A DNA stretch of 62,224 bases, from the IMG/VR virus record IMGVR_UViG_3300032291_003678, positions 1-62,224 of that record. One strand, written 5' to 3'. Under the pieces are notes generated by a model. That model worked only from the letters and a program-made list of their open reading frames with translations, had not been told where the DNA came from and did not search any database. The stretch comes from a virus. Positions 32,538 through 41,871 of this stretch are shown here, in pieces. A program made the position numbers and the translations under genes. Positions within the stretch are counted from its first letter, which is position 1. The number at the start of each line of letters is the position of its first letter.

Positions 32538-32953
32538 TTTAATAACTTTTTAATTTCTTTTTCTTCTTTACCTAACTGTTGCAAAATTGCAATTACATCT
32601 TGTTGAGTTAGTATGTTACAGTAATCTAAAACCTCTCTAGTACTTATTTGAAAGTACTCAGATAGTAAACTTAGTACTTCTTTTACGTACTGTTGTTTTG
32701 TAGGCTTTACATACTTGTTGAAGAATTTTTGTTTGGGTAAAGTTTTACAATAAAACTCATATAATCTTTGTTTTGGTAATTGATGTTCTTGAATCTCAGC
32801 TACTAATTCAATGTAATTGGGATTCATTGAGATAATTTTATTAATCATGAAATTGTTAAAGATTTCATGCTCCTCGTTCGAAAACGAGGACCATGGCTCT
32901 TTGTCATAAGACATTTGCTTTACCCAATCAAAAATGGTTTTAATTTTGGTCAT
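32534..32953 (-). CDS. Clamp loader small subunit, gp62-like
   Basis: 139 aa. FNNFMINKIISMNPNYIELVAEIQ and QRLYEFYCKTLPKQKFFNKY resemble T4 gp62 and its cyanophage relatives. It is shorter than T4 gp62 (187 aa). Near the gp44-like ATPase gene as in T4, which strengthens the call. Forms the clamp-loading complex with it. Confidence 0.7.
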   Translation of the reverse strand: MTKIKTIFDWVKQMSYDKEPWSSFSNEEHEIFNNFMINKIISMNPNYIELVAEIQEHQLPKQRLYEFYCKTLPKQKFFNKYVKPTKQQYVKEVLSLLSEYFQISTREVLDYCNILTQQDVIAILQQLGKEEKEIKKLLK

Positions 32954-33182
32954 CTTCTAAAATGAATTTAAATTCATCAGGTAAACCATCTTTTAAAACT
33001 TCACCTGTTTCTGGGTCATAGAATACTTGGATAGGTAATACATTATCTTCGTTAGTACCTGTAATGAATTTAGATACTTTTCTTAGTAAGTATCCTTGGT
33101 GCCAAATTTTACCACCAGCGGCAGTTAAAATTGGAGTTGTTTTGCTTAAATCTAAGCTCATTTGTGGTTGTTGATCTTCCAT
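32940..33182 (-). CDS. Conserved phage protein between gp44- and gp62-like genes
   Basis: 80 aa. TTPILTAAGGKIWHQGYLLRKVSKFITGT and a beta-rich C-terminus (IQVFYDPETGEV). It sits between the two clamp-loader genes and overlaps the gp62-like gene by 14 bases. A replisome-associated role is inferred from position only. Confidence 0.6.
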   Translation of the reverse strand: MEDQQPQMSLDLSKTTPILTAAGGKIWHQGYLLRKVSKFITGTNEDNVLPIQVFYDPETGEVLKDGLPDEFKFILEDDQN

Positions 33183-33188
33183 CTTTGT

Positions 33189-34100
33189 TTATTTGGTTGT
33201 TAATAATTTTGAAACACAGGCACAAAATGTAATTTCTTTATCAGGTGCCATAATTGATTTGTATTGGTAATCTGCTATTACAAGAGTAGCAATTGATGAA
33301 TCTGTAAATTCATCTGCTCTTTCAAATAATACTCTATATAACTCATTATAATCTCTAATATTAGAATCCATTACTAACTGTCTTATAGTAGTAAAATTCT
33401 TAACATTTTTGGTTTTAAGTAATTCTATTACTTGATCTGATGTTTGTTTAAAATTAGTAATAGTTCTACTTTCTACTAATTCACCATTTTTAAGAGAAGA
33501 TTGTAGTAAGTTTAAGGTTTTTCTAATATCGGGATAAGTTTGTTTAACAATTCTTACTATATCAGCTTTAGTATAAGTAATACTTTCTAAATCTAGAATT
33601 TCAACACACTTGAAGGCTACATCCTGCATTGATGGAGGAGTTAATTCAAATATTACTGTTCTAGATTGAATAGGATCAATTATACGTTCAATGTAATTGC
33701 AAGTAAAAACAAAACGAGTATTTAAACTGTATGTTTCAATTATATTACGAAGTGCTGCTTGAGCGTTTATTGTTAAGAAATCTGCTTCATCCATTATAAC
33801 CACTTTTTGTGGTTTAAAACTAGCTGCTGAAGCAAATGATTTTACCTTATCTCTAATAGTATCAATACCATTTTCATCAGAACAATTAATGTATAATGAA
33901 TCACAATCAATATTATTGATGATTAGTTTGGCTGCAGTAGTTTTACCTGTTCCTGCTCCTCCTGTTAATAGTAGGTGAGGAATATCATTAGAATCAATCC
34001 ATTGTTGCAAAGATGATTTAAAATCATCATTTCCAATGTACCCTTCTAAGGTATCAGGTCTATACTTTTCGGTAAATAAGGTGTGTTTTTTATTGAACAT
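33189..34100 (-). CDS. Clamp loader ATPase subunit, gp44-like
   Basis: 303 aa AAA+ ATPase. EKYRPDTLEGYIGND N-terminus, Walker A GGAGTGKTTAAK, Walker B VVIMDEADFLT, sensor FTCN and QSRTVIFEL, as in T4 gp44 and RFC. Loads the gp45-type clamp on primer ends. Hairpin 34116-34137 separates it from the GroEL gene. Confidence 0.92.
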   Translation of the reverse strand: MFNKKHTLFTEKYRPDTLEGYIGNDDFKSSLQQWIDSNDIPHLLLTGGAGTGKTTAAKLIINNIDCDSLYINCSDENGIDTIRDKVKSFASAASFKPQKVVIMDEADFLTINAQAALRNIIETYSLNTRFVFTCNYIERIIDPIQSRTVIFELTPPSMQDVAFKCVEILDLESITYTKADIVRIVKQTYPDIRKTLNLLQSSLKNGELVESRTITNFKQTSDQVIELLKTKNVKNFTTIRQLVMDSNIRDYNELYRVLFERADEFTDSSIATLVIADYQYKSIMAPDKEITFCACVSKLLTTK

Positions 34101-34115
34101 AACTTTTATAATATA

Positions 34116-34137
34116 TGGAGCCTCTTTCGAGGCTCCA
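34116..34137 (-). terminator. Strong terminator-like hairpin
   Basis: Perfect 9-bp palindrome TGGAGCCTC / GAGGCTCCA with a TTTC loop, just after the GroEL stop codon and before the gp44-like gene. It probably limits chaperonin readthrough into replication genes. Confidence 0.7.
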
Positions 34138-34143
34138 AATTTA

Positions 34144-35784
34144 TTACATCATTCCTTGCATAGGATTGACTTCTTCTTTTTTGTCTTCTTTTTTCTCGTA
34201 AATTACAGATTCTGTTGTTAGGATTGTACCTGCAACTGAAGCTGCGTTTTCTAAAGCAATACGAGTTACTTTTTTAGGATCAATAATACCTGCTCCTTTA
34301 AAGTCCATTGTTGATAAGTCTTTATAGTTAAGACCAGCCCAATTACTTCCTTTTTCTGAGTCAGTTAATTTAGAACCTAAGTATTGAACTTCAGTCAAAT
34401 CATGTCCGGCGTTAGTTAAGATTCTTTGGAATGGAGCAGCTGCTGCTCTATAAACAATTTTCTTACCATTTACAAAATCATTTGAACCTTCAAAAGTAAT
34501 ACCTTTACGAGCATATAGTAAAGCAGTTCCACCACCAATTACAATACCTTCTTCTAAAGCAGCTTTTGTAGCAAATAAAGCATCTTCTACTCTATCTTTT
34601 TTCTCTTTGATCTCTAATTCACTATTACCACCTACGTTAATAATAGCTACACCACCAATCATTTTACCTAAACGCTCTTGTAATTTTTCTTTTTCAAATG
34701 GTGAACCTGCGTCATCAATTTGCTTTTTAATTTCTTGAGCTCTAGTTTCGATTGCTTCTTCTGATCCCTTACCATCAACAATGGTTGTTTTATCTTTACC
34801 GATTGTAGCAGTACGAGAATTACCTAGACATTGTTTTAATGTATTAACATCAATTTTATCAAGTTTATGACCTTTATCTTTAGAAAGAACTTGACCACCT
34901 GTAATAGTAGCTAAATCTTCTAAAGCCATTGTTCTACGATCTCCAAATTCAGGTGCTTTAACTGCTACTACATTTACAATACCTCTCATTTTATTAACGA
35001 TAGACACGGCTAATGCTTCACCATCCACATCTTCTGCTACTACTAATAGTGCTCGTTTTTCAGTGTTGGCTAATGTTAAAGCTGGAATTAATTCTTGGTG
35101 GTTAGTAATTCTACCATTATAAATTAAAATGTAAGGGTTATCTAACACAGCTGTCATTGTATTGTTATCTGTTACAAAATAAGGTGATTTATAACCTCTA
35201 TCAAATTGCATACCTTCAACAATCTCAAGTGAAGTTTCACCTGATTTTGATTCCTCGATAGCTACAATCCCATCTCTACCTACTTTTTCTAAAGCAGTAG
35301 CAATTAAATTTCCGATTTCTTCATCGTTGTTACCTGAGATAGTAGCGACTTCTTTGATTTGTTGATTATCAGAAATTTCTTCTGTTAGGTTATTAAGAGC
35401 GGATTTAAGTTCTTCTACAGCTGCATCAATCCCCTTTTTAATTTCAATTGGGTTTTGACCTGCACTTACGTGTTTTAATCCTTCTTCTAGGATTGCATAA
35501 GACAATAAAGTAGAAGTAGTAGTACCATCACCCACTTCATTAGCGGATTTAATTGATACTTTTTTAACTAATTCAGCACCAATTGATTCGATTGGATCTT
35601 CTAATTCTTTAAATTCTTTAGCTACAGATACACCGTCTTTGGTTACTGTTAATTGACCATAATCTCCTTTGATTAATACTGTTCTACCTGCTGGTCCTAA
35701 GGTAGAAGATACACTATCATTAAGTTTTTTAACTCCTGATAGTAATTTTGTTTTTAATTCTGTTCCGAATGCTGTTTCTGTCAT
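34144..35784 (-). CDS. groL: GroEL chaperonin
   Basis: 546 aa, full length. [15 protein letters not shown], the ATPase motif [10 protein letters not shown], the catalytic Asp region [15 protein letters not shown], and a shortened Met/Gly tail ending in NPMQGMM. Phage-encoded GroEL assists folding of phage proteins such as the major capsid protein, a job T4 does by supplying only a co-chaperonin (gp31). Paired with groES upstream, spaced by 2 bases. Confidence 0.95.
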   Translation of the reverse strand: MTETAFGTELKTKLLSGVKKLNDSVSSTLGPAGRTVLIKGDYGQLTVTKDGVSVAKEFKELEDPIESIGAELVKKVSIKSANEVGDGTTTSTLLSYAILEEGLKHVSAGQNPIEIKKGIDAAVEELKSALNNLTEEISDNQQIKEVATISGNNDEEIGNLIATALEKVGRDGIVAIEESKSGETSLEIVEGMQFDRGYKSPYFVTDNNTMTAVLDNPYILIYNGRITNHQELIPALTLANTEKRALLVVAEDVDGEALAVSIVNKMRGIVNVVAVKAPEFGDRRTMALEDLATITGGQVLSKDKGHKLDKIDVNTLKQCLGNSRTATIGKDKTTIVDGKGSEEAIETRAQEIKKQIDDAGSPFEKEKLQERLGKMIGGVAIINVGGNSELEIKEKKDRVEDALFATKAALEEGIVIGGGTALLYARKGITFEGSNDFVNGKKIVYRAAAAPFQRILTNAGHDLTEVQYLGSKLTDSEKGSNWAGLNYKDLSTMDFKGAGIIDPKKVTRIALENAASVAGTILTTESVIYEKKEDKKEEVNPMQGMM

Positions 35785-35786
35785 GA

Positions 35787-36080
35787 TTAGTCTTCTATAA
35801 CTGATAAAATATCATTTTGGTTAGCGATTAAGTAATCTTCTCCCTCTAATTTAACTTTGTGAACTCCCATTGGTGGTAATACAACTTTCATTCCTGCTTT
35901 TAAATCCATAGGAGCAAATTCCCCTTTACTGTAATTATAAACTTGGGATACTGCTAATATTTCTCCCATAATTGGTTTTTCATTTCCCATATCAGGAATG
36001 ATAATGTTACCCACCATCATTTCTGATTCTTCCATGGGCTTTAGAATAACATTGCCGTTTCTCGGCTTTAATTTACTCAT
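35787..36080 (-). CDS. groS: GroES co-chaperonin
   Basis: 97 aa. N-terminal LKPRNGNVILKP, the mobile-loop region with hydrophobic IIIPD, and KVVLPPMGVHKVKLEGEDY. Caps the GroEL encoded by the next gene. Bacterial-type order groES then groEL is kept. Confidence 0.92.
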   Translation of the reverse strand: MSKLKPRNGNVILKPMEESEMMVGNIIIPDMGNEKPIMGEILAVSQVYNYSKGEFAPMDLKAGMKVVLPPMGVHKVKLEGEDYLIANQNDILSVIED

Positions 36081-36373
36081 AATGTAATTGAATTGGTTAA
36101 ATTGTTAAAATTAATTTCTACTGCTTTAGCATATTCCTTAATAGTATATTTAGAGGTATCTAAAGCTTGTTGTTTTGAAATAGAAAACAATGCTGAGGAG
36201 AGTTTAGTAAAATAACCATAAGGTTTTTCTGATTGAGTTGTTGGGTCAATTAGAACCACATTGTAACAACCTTCATCAATAATAATCTTATAGTCTCCTA
36301 AAGCAGGATCCTCAATCATTGATCTTTTCTTAATTGTGCCTTTTTGTCGGCCTTTAAAATTTACATTTGCCAT
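36077..36373 (-). CDS. Conserved phage protein
   Basis: 98 aa. EDPALGDYKIIIDEGCYNVV, PYGYFTKLSSALFSI and YTIKEYAKAVE form a pattern I know from Bacteroidota phages, function unknown. Overlaps the GroES start by 4 bases, so it is the first gene of a three-gene chaperonin operon under the promoter-like palindrome at 36390-36406. Confidence 0.65.
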   Translation of the reverse strand: MANVNFKGRQKGTIKKRSMIEDPALGDYKIIIDEGCYNVVLIDPTTQSEKPYGYFTKLSSALFSISKQQALDTSKYTIKEYAKAVEINFNNLTNSITL

Positions 36374-36389
36374 AACTTTTTTTATTTGT

Positions 36390-36406
36390 TTCGTATAATA
36401 TACGAA
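36390..36406. promoter_or_regulatory. Palindromic promoter motif
   Basis: TTCGTATAATATACGAA, a perfect inverted repeat of the phage motif. It could promote on either strand or serve as a repressor operator; only the minus-strand direction has genes nearby. Confidence 0.5.
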
Positions 36407-36454
36407 AAAATTTTTGGGTATCCAAACAAAACTTAACCTAAGGGCGTAAGGTTA

Positions 36455-36862
36455 TTATTTTATTTTTATGGTTTTGGGTTTTGCTTTTTCAGCAATAGGG
36501 ATAGAAATTTCTAGCAAACCATTTTCTAGTTTTGCTAACGCTAAAGATAAGTCATATTTAGCTGAAATTTTATAACCTAAACTAAAGGATTTTTTAGATA
36601 ATCCTCTATGAATTGTTCCAGGGTGAAGTTCTTTTTCTTCTTCTGGTTTGTCATAACTGATTTTTAGAATATCATCTTCGATATCTACTGTAACATCGTC
36701 TTTAGTAAGACCAGTACATGCTACTTCAAAGTGAAGTCCTGCATCGTCGTAAAAGATATTTAAGGGGTGAGGTTGTTTTGTGGTTGCTGCTGAACCGTAT
36801 CCACTTGTTGGGTAAAAGAAATTGTGGAATAGAATGTCAAATTCATTAAAGTTTGTACTCAT
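36455..36862 (-). CDS. Hsp20 small heat-shock protein
   Basis: 135 aa. Alpha-crystallin core: FEVACTGLTKDDVTVDIEDDILKI, then LGYKISAKYDLSLALAKLENGLLEISIP with the conserved A-x-x-x-n-G-l-L/I pattern, and C-terminal KTIKIK, a variant of the IxI dimer motif. Holds unfolded proteins for the neighbouring GroEL/ES. Phage Hsp20 proteins are common in T4-like cyanophages. Confidence 0.88.
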   Translation of the reverse strand: MSTNFNEFDILFHNFFYPTSGYGSAATTKQPHPLNIFYDDAGLHFEVACTGLTKDDVTVDIEDDILKISYDKPEEEKELHPGTIHRGLSKKSFSLGYKISAKYDLSLALAKLENGLLEISIPIAEKAKPKTIKIK

Positions 36863-36934
36863 ATTGATTTACGTTTTGTGAGTGCTTTTGCTACTCGTTA
36901 TTAATTGCCCTTAGGTCATTTGTCATAAATATTA

Positions 36935-37657
36935 CTACTCATGTAAAGCCACAAGAAAATATTCAGACTTTACTCCTGCTTCTTCTAGATTAATTTTTAA
37001 TAATCCATCTTTATAAAGATATGCTTTACCAACTGAATCTTTATTTACAGATACTATTTCTCTGAAGTTATTAGCACTAAATGCTACTGATTTTATGTGA
37101 TTAGTAATATTGCCGGGTTCAGAAAAATTTACTTTATTTGAATAAGATGATTTTTCTCCAATTATAAAACCAACAACATCCTCTTTTTGAAAATCTTTAG
37201 TTATTCCAATCTCAAAACGAGGTGGTTTATCTAAGGCATTGTGTGCTTTAATATATTTTTGAGTAAAATCAAAATTAATATCAAATTCTAAATCATGTGG
37301 TGGTAGGTTTGGAGCTACACCTGGATCCTGAATTAATCCTAAATCACTTAAATTGTAAGATAAATCAAATTGGTTATCACTAATATGAAGTTTTAAAAAG
37401 TGATTACCTTGTTTTTCTAATTTCAGTTCAATGTAATCGTTTGTAATATTAAGTAATTTAAGCAATTGACCAGTATTAAAAATACCAATCTCACAGTCTT
37501 CTAATGTTATAGGCGCAGTAATTTCTCCAATACAATCCTTATTGTCGACTGCAAATTTAATGTGAGCTTCGTTGTTTTTAACCTTAAATTTAACTTGAGA
37601 TGTTAGTCCGTTTAAGTAAAAACTTTCAATTATTTGTGCTAATATTTTTTTATCCAT
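36935..37657 (-). CDS. Sliding clamp, gp45-like
   Basis: 240 aa, close to T4 gp45 (228 aa). Two similar beta/alpha halves; FNTGQLLKLLNIT and SANNFREIVSV mark the paired helices, with GLLKINLEEAGVKSEYFLVAL at the C-terminus. Ring clamp for the adjacent split polymerase. Distance to the polymerase C-terminal gene is 1 base. Confidence 0.85.
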   Translation of the reverse strand: MDKKILAQIIESFYLNGLTSQVKFKVKNNEAHIKFAVDNKDCIGEITAPITLEDCEIGIFNTGQLLKLLNITNDYIELKLEKQGNHFLKLHISDNQFDLSYNLSDLGLIQDPGVAPNLPPHDLEFDINFDFTQKYIKAHNALDKPPRFEIGITKDFQKEDVVGFIIGEKSSYSNKVNFSEPGNITNHIKSVAFSANNFREIVSVNKDSVGKAYLYKDGLLKINLEEAGVKSEYFLVALHE

Positions 37658-37658
37658 T

Positions 37659-38594
37659 TTATGAGAATGTAAAGAATTTATGTATTAATGGGTTTGCAGG
37701 TGGTAATGACCATTCTAAGTCATCATAAAAACCTTGTAATTTATTTTGTAATATAGTTTCAAAACTTTTACCTCTATCAATATATTCATTGATAAAATCT
37801 TTCATTTTTTGGGGTAAATCAAATTCTAAGAAAGCTATAGCTTCCATTTGATAAGGATTATCTTTTAAATAAACCCATTTGATTTTATCGCCTTGAACTA
37901 TTTGACTATGGTCTTTATCTAATTGCCAAAACCTTAATAAGTCATTATAGCAAGTAGCAGCTTTAACATTAGCACCTGCACCTTTTTTAAGTGTAGATAA
38001 TATTTTACCTGGTTTTGGAGTAGCCTCAACATAGTCATTTAATACTTTAACTGATGTTGGATTACCTATTAGAGTAAAATCAACATCAGGTGAAGTTGCT
38101 TCAGTTCTAAAATCATGAATTTTTTTATCTACAATACTTTGTGGAGTGCCTTTAATAATTAATTCAAGTATTTCTTGATAAAACTTACCAAAGTATTTTG
38201 GGAAATTAGCTTTTTTAAATTCTAATCCTTTAATATCAAGTTCTTCTTTTGATATACCCTCTTTTTTAGTAATCCATTGAGCATAACGTCTTGTAGCTCT
38301 AAAATAGGCAGAACGAATAACACACTCGGTTTTCATTTCTAATCGGTGTGTACTAATATTAAAGGCTTCTCTAGCGAGTGTGTTATAATGTTCTGTTATA
38401 ATGTCTTGATATTTGAGAGCTACTTTCTCTAATAAATCATCTTTTTCCTGGTCAGGTTTTTCATCAAAATCAGGATATAAATGTTTTAATAAAGGTTCAG
38501 CATTAAAGTAATTAGAGTCTGTATCCACATAGGCACAAAAATTAAAATCACCTTCATCACAAATCCACCATGGAGTATCTTCTAAATGCCTCAT
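37659..38594 (-). CDS. DNA polymerase, family B, C-terminal part (gp43-like)
   Basis: 311 aa from ATG at 38594 (MRHLEDTPWWICDEGDFNF), immediately after the stop of the preceding 87-aa gene. A longer frame starts at 38657 but would overlap that gene by 62 bases. It holds polymerase motif C FCAYVDTDS and the thumb region to the C-terminus. Motifs A and B are in the separate gene at 38859-40589, so the two must assemble to be active. Confidence 0.85.
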   Translation of the reverse strand: MRHLEDTPWWICDEGDFNFCAYVDTDSNYFNAEPLLKHLYPDFDEKPDQEKDDLLEKVALKYQDIITEHYNTLAREAFNISTHRLEMKTECVIRSAYFRATRRYAQWITKKEGISKEELDIKGLEFKKANFPKYFGKFYQEILELIIKGTPQSIVDKKIHDFRTEATSPDVDFTLIGNPTSVKVLNDYVEATPKPGKILSTLKKGAGANVKAATCYNDLLRFWQLDKDHSQIVQGDKIKWVYLKDNPYQMEAIAFLEFDLPQKMKDFINEYIDRGKSFETILQNKLQGFYDDLEWSLPPANPLIHKFFTFS

Positions 38595-38595
38595 A

Positions 38596-38859
38596 TTAAA
38601 ATGTTCTTTCTCCAGGTACTGGTGGTAAATTAACTGGTCTGTTACCTTTGGAGTCAATATCTGTTCTTTCTTTAATTGTTATTTCAAAAGAATTTCCATT
38701 AACTTTACATCTTCCTCCTTGTTGTAGCATTTTTTTAAAGAATTTTTCTTGCGATTCATTCCACTCTTGAGATAGAGCAATTACTTCAGCTTTATCGGCT
38801 TTCTCTCCATTTAAGGTAATACTTACTCCATTTCTAATTGATTGTCCTTTTAATGCCAT
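38596..38859 (-). CDS. 87-aa gene between the two polymerase parts
   Basis: MALKGQSIRNGVSITLNGEK..., helical then beta, C-terminus ending NLPPVPGERTF. It starts in a TAATG overlap with the N-terminal polymerase stop and ends 1 base from the C-terminal polymerase start. All three are therefore translationally coupled. No homology recognised. It does not look like an intein or endonuclease. Confidence 0.6.
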   Translation of the reverse strand: MALKGQSIRNGVSITLNGEKADKAEVIALSQEWNESQEKFFKKMLQQGGRCKVNGNSFEITIKERTDIDSKGNRPVNLPPVPGERTF

Positions 38860-40589
38860 TATATCTCTAATTTAATTTCACCCCTAATTACTTTGTTCAT
38901 ATGTCTGTTTGCACAAAGTGCTGATTCTTGAATAATACGTTGACCACTTAATGTAATGGCTTCTGATAGAATTACATTTCCATATCTAAATGAAGGTAAT
39001 GCTGTAGCACCATAAAGTGAGTTAAGTAAGATTTTCATTGTGTATTGTAATAAATGATATTTTTCACCACCTATTGTATCACCTGCTTTATAAGCGGCTT
39101 TCATTTTATTTTTATATAAAACCCTTTCATCAAACCATTTATTCAAAATAGTAGATAATACTGACTCTTTATCTGTACGGAATATAACACCATTTGCTGA
39201 GATAGCCAAATTATATTGTTGAAGTAGTTTAGCTATTTTAGAAGAAGTCCAATCAATTTTATTGAATTTATCTTTATTAGTAAACCATTCAGTAGTGCGA
39301 GGTTTATCTTCAGTATCATTTATTAAGTCATTTAGGCCTAAGTGATTATTTCTATCATTAAAGTCTACAATTCTACCTACTAATGTTTCCTTACCAATGT
39401 TTAAGGACATAATAATTGAAGGGTATAGTGAAGTTAAATCCTCATCAAACATATAACGGTATAAACCTGCTTTAGGACAAAATAAATAACCACCTGCGTA
39501 ATTAGCCTTTTTAATAGGATTTCTATCACGTGAAGGTGGTACTATATCTTCTGATAGTAAAAACGCTGAAATAGCACCATCATGAATTTTAGATGATTGG
39601 TAAACATCATCATAATGGATTTTACCTTTGTGAGCTAGATTTTTAGTTAAACTGATGTAGTTAAATTTATGGTCTAAAGCTTTTAAAATTTCAACGTCTC
39701 TAAAGTTATATTCAATAAATTTATCCTTATCAGTTTCAAACAATCTGTCCAAACTACCTTCATATTCGATTTTAGATAATTTACAATACTTTTCCCCTAA
39801 TGCATCTAATTTATAAGAGGGTTCATCCGCAAATGAATATTTTTTATGTAAACGAATATAATCTAAAGAATACATCCCTTCAATTCTTATAGGTTGATCT
39901 TCATTATAAATTGTAATTCCAATATCGTTAGTAAATTTTTGTTCTTTAATTTTACCTATTGGAGATAAAACACTAGCTCTACGTTCACCTAATTGATTTA
40001 AAATTCTATAATAAAGATAAGGTATATCGAAATAATCACTATTATAACCAATTAAAATGTCAGGACTAACTTTAGTTAAATAATTTAACCATTTATTTAA
40101 TAGTTCTCTTTCGTTTGGTACAGGTATAATTTGTTTATTACCTATAGTGGTTTTTTCAATTTTATTCTCTTTGTCTAAAATTAGAATATACCATTTATCT
40201 TCTTGTTTATGCCACCAAGCAATTGATGTAACAGGTTTAGGTGCTTTTCTAATGTATTCAGGTGTAAGTGCACCACCCATTTCAATCTCGATATCGAAAA
40301 ATACTTCTTGGTGGGTAGTTGAAGGTTCATCATTTATGCCATATTTATCAATCAAAAACTTTTGATGAATAGGCATATCATGATAATGAATAAATGGATT
40401 ACTTCCTTCCCAGTATGTAGTTTTCTTTAGAGGTTCTCCGTTTAGACCAAAATGTGTAGCCTGGTTTTGGCTACACACTTCATAGGCATAATTTTGAAAT
40501 TCATATTGTTCTACTCCATCATCGGTCCATAAGGTAACATTGTATCTATTTTTACCTAATGATGTAGTTGTTATATTTTTATAACTCAT
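38859..40589 (-). CDS. DNA polymerase, family B, N-terminal part (gp43-like)
   Basis: 576 aa. Exonuclease motifs: Exo I FFDIEIE, Exo II NSDYFD and Exo III YNFRD. Motif A is DLTSLYPSII and motif B KILLNSLYGA. The protein stops shortly after motif B (HMNKVIRGEIKLEI), before motif C, which is in the gene at 37659-38594. Break site is comparable to split gene 43 of some T4-like phages. Confidence 0.9.
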   Translation of the reverse strand: MSYKNITTTSLGKNRYNVTLWTDDGVEQYEFQNYAYEVCSQNQATHFGLNGEPLKKTTYWEGSNPFIHYHDMPIHQKFLIDKYGINDEPSTTHQEVFFDIEIEMGGALTPEYIRKAPKPVTSIAWWHKQEDKWYILILDKENKIEKTTIGNKQIIPVPNERELLNKWLNYLTKVSPDILIGYNSDYFDIPYLYYRILNQLGERRASVLSPIGKIKEQKFTNDIGITIYNEDQPIRIEGMYSLDYIRLHKKYSFADEPSYKLDALGEKYCKLSKIEYEGSLDRLFETDKDKFIEYNFRDVEILKALDHKFNYISLTKNLAHKGKIHYDDVYQSSKIHDGAISAFLLSEDIVPPSRDRNPIKKANYAGGYLFCPKAGLYRYMFDEDLTSLYPSIIMSLNIGKETLVGRIVDFNDRNNHLGLNDLINDTEDKPRTTEWFTNKDKFNKIDWTSSKIAKLLQQYNLAISANGVIFRTDKESVLSTILNKWFDERVLYKNKMKAAYKAGDTIGGEKYHLLQYTMKILLNSLYGATALPSFRYGNVILSEAITLSGQRIIQESALCANRHMNKVIRGEIKLEI

Positions 40590-40608
40590 TTATAACCTTT
40601 ATTTAATA

Positions 40609-40869
40609 TTATTTTTTGGTTTTTGGGTAGTACTTTCTTTTTTTCTTTGGTTTAGGAGCTACTTCATCTGCTATAACTTCTATTTCTTCGGTTATTTCTG
40701 GTCTTAAATCTTTGTTATATAATTCCTCTACAAGTTTGATATTTTCCAATTCCTCAGGTGTGTATGTTGGGGTTTCTGTTGGTTGGTTTTTGTCTTGGTA
40801 GTTAAACATAAGGTATGCAGCTATTGTTAGTAACGCTAATACGCCTGCAGTTATTAGTAAGTTTGTCAT
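40609..40869 (-). CDS. Single-pass membrane protein
   Basis: 86 aa. N-terminal membrane helix (LLITAGVLALLTIAAYLMF), an acidic linker and a very basic C-terminus (PKPKKKRKYYPKTKK). A tail-anchored nucleic-acid-facing protein is possible; function unknown. Confidence 0.55.
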   Translation of the reverse strand: MTNLLITAGVLALLTIAAYLMFNYQDKNQPTETPTYTPEELENIKLVEELYNKDLRPEITEEIEVIADEVAPKPKKKRKYYPKTKK

Positions 40870-40886
40870 ATTTTTTAAGTTTTAAA

Positions 40887-41444
40887 TTAGTTTCCGGTTA
40901 GTTGTTTTAAATAAGATTTTTGAATTTCTTTATCTGTAAAGAATTGTTTTAAGTTAGGACGAAAATAATTTACATTTTTCATTACTTTTCTATCTCTTGT
41001 TCTGTAAACGATAAAATAGTCTCCAACTTTTTCGTAATGACATTCTTCACCTTGTTCACTCGATCTTTGAATGACAGTTGCTTTAGCGTCTTCTTCAGTT
41101 TTGCAAGCTTTAGATAAATTTGAAGCTTGTACCTCTTGATATGCTGGCCATATCTTATCCTTAAGGCCATGTAACATAGTACCGTTCCCAGTGGCAACAT
41201 AAGTAATATCGCACAGAGCATCCAGAACCTCAACGATGTCTCCTGCTTCGCAAGCTTCTCTATATTCTTCAAGTTCCTCAAGGATGAAATTGTATACAAA
41301 TTCCCATTCTTTTCGTTCGGGGATGTTTGCTTCATAATTGTTGGGTTTGCCCATTACGGCGTTAAATTCTTCTACCTCATCTACAAAAGGTACTTTTGGG
41401 TTTGTAATCATAACTTTGGTTTTAATTAATTTTTTTAACTGCAC
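40887..41444 (-). CDS. MazG-like NTP pyrophosphohydrolase
   Basis: 185 aa. VDEVEEFNAVMG, ILEELEEYREACEAGD and VLDALCDITYVATGNG carry the E-x-x-E...D-x-x-D metal site of MazG/HisE-type enzymes. They hydrolyse NTPs or dNTPs to monophosphates. In this neighbourhood it may trim the canonical nucleotide pool. Confidence 0.8.
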   Translation of the reverse strand: MQLKKLIKTKVMITNPKVPFVDEVEEFNAVMGKPNNYEANIPERKEWEFVYNFILEELEEYREACEAGDIVEVLDALCDITYVATGNGTMLHGLKDKIWPAYQEVQASNLSKACKTEEDAKATVIQRSSEQGEECHYEKVGDYFIVYRTRDRKVMKNVNYFRPNLKQFFTDKEIQKSYLKQLTGN

Positions 41445-41871
41445 CTATTATTAGGTAATAAGGCCAATCCGAATATAATAAATGATTTTCTACCATCAAA
41501 ATTTTTTCGCCTATTTTGTAGTCAATTTTTTGTCCTGCTTTAGAGGCATGGATTTCATGTAATACCTCATAAATACCTTCTTCTGCAGGTGTAGCTGTAG
41601 AGCGATTGTAGACTGGAGGGGAGTTAGGCTCTACATTATAAGGCATAAATTCATTAGCCCATTGATGCCTATCTCCACAGCCACAATCTTCAATTCCTAA
41701 AGCCTCAGTTACAACTTCTACAGCTTTTGCTATACCAGTTGCATGAGTGATTTTAGCAATTGTATCACCTAACCCTCTTGAAGGGGCATTTGGATCGAAA
41801 TCTTCTATCATTTTCTTAAATAGTCTTGTATGGGTTCTGAATCTTTTTTCTCCCAAGGGTAAATAATCCAT
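41422..41871 (-). CDS. Conserved phage protein with DCGCGDR motif
   Basis: 149 aa. N-terminus FKKMIEDFDPNAPSRGLGDT, then ITHATGIAKAVEVVTEALGIEDCGCGDR. The GDTI...GI...DCGCGDR pattern is one I have seen in other phage proteins of unknown function. Overlaps neighbours at both ends. Confidence 0.55.
   Translation of the reverse strand: MDYLPLGEKRFRTHTRLFKKMIEDFDPNAPSRGLGDTIAKITHATGIAKAVEVVTEALGIEDCGCGDRHQWANEFMPYNVEPNSPPVYNRSTATPAEEGIYEVLHEIHASKAGQKIDYKIGEKILMVENHLLYSDWPYYLIIGAVKKIN

Noticed and set aside
36435-36453. Terminator after the Hsp20 gene
   Set aside because: AACCT / AGGTT is only a 5-bp stem with a 9-base loop; too weak to call.
38595-38657. Longer start for the C-terminal polymerase gene
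   Set aside because: It would overlap the 87-aa gene by 62 bases; the ATG at 38594 follows that gene's stop at 1-base distance.
38596-38859. Intein or homing endonuclease between the polymerase parts
   Set aside because: The 87-aa ORF has no HNH, GIY-YIG, LAGLIDADG or splice-junction residues and has its own start and stop.
40982-41335. Second frame inside the MazG-like gene
   Set aside because: The MazG-like frame has the metal-binding motif; the other frame has no recognisable composition.
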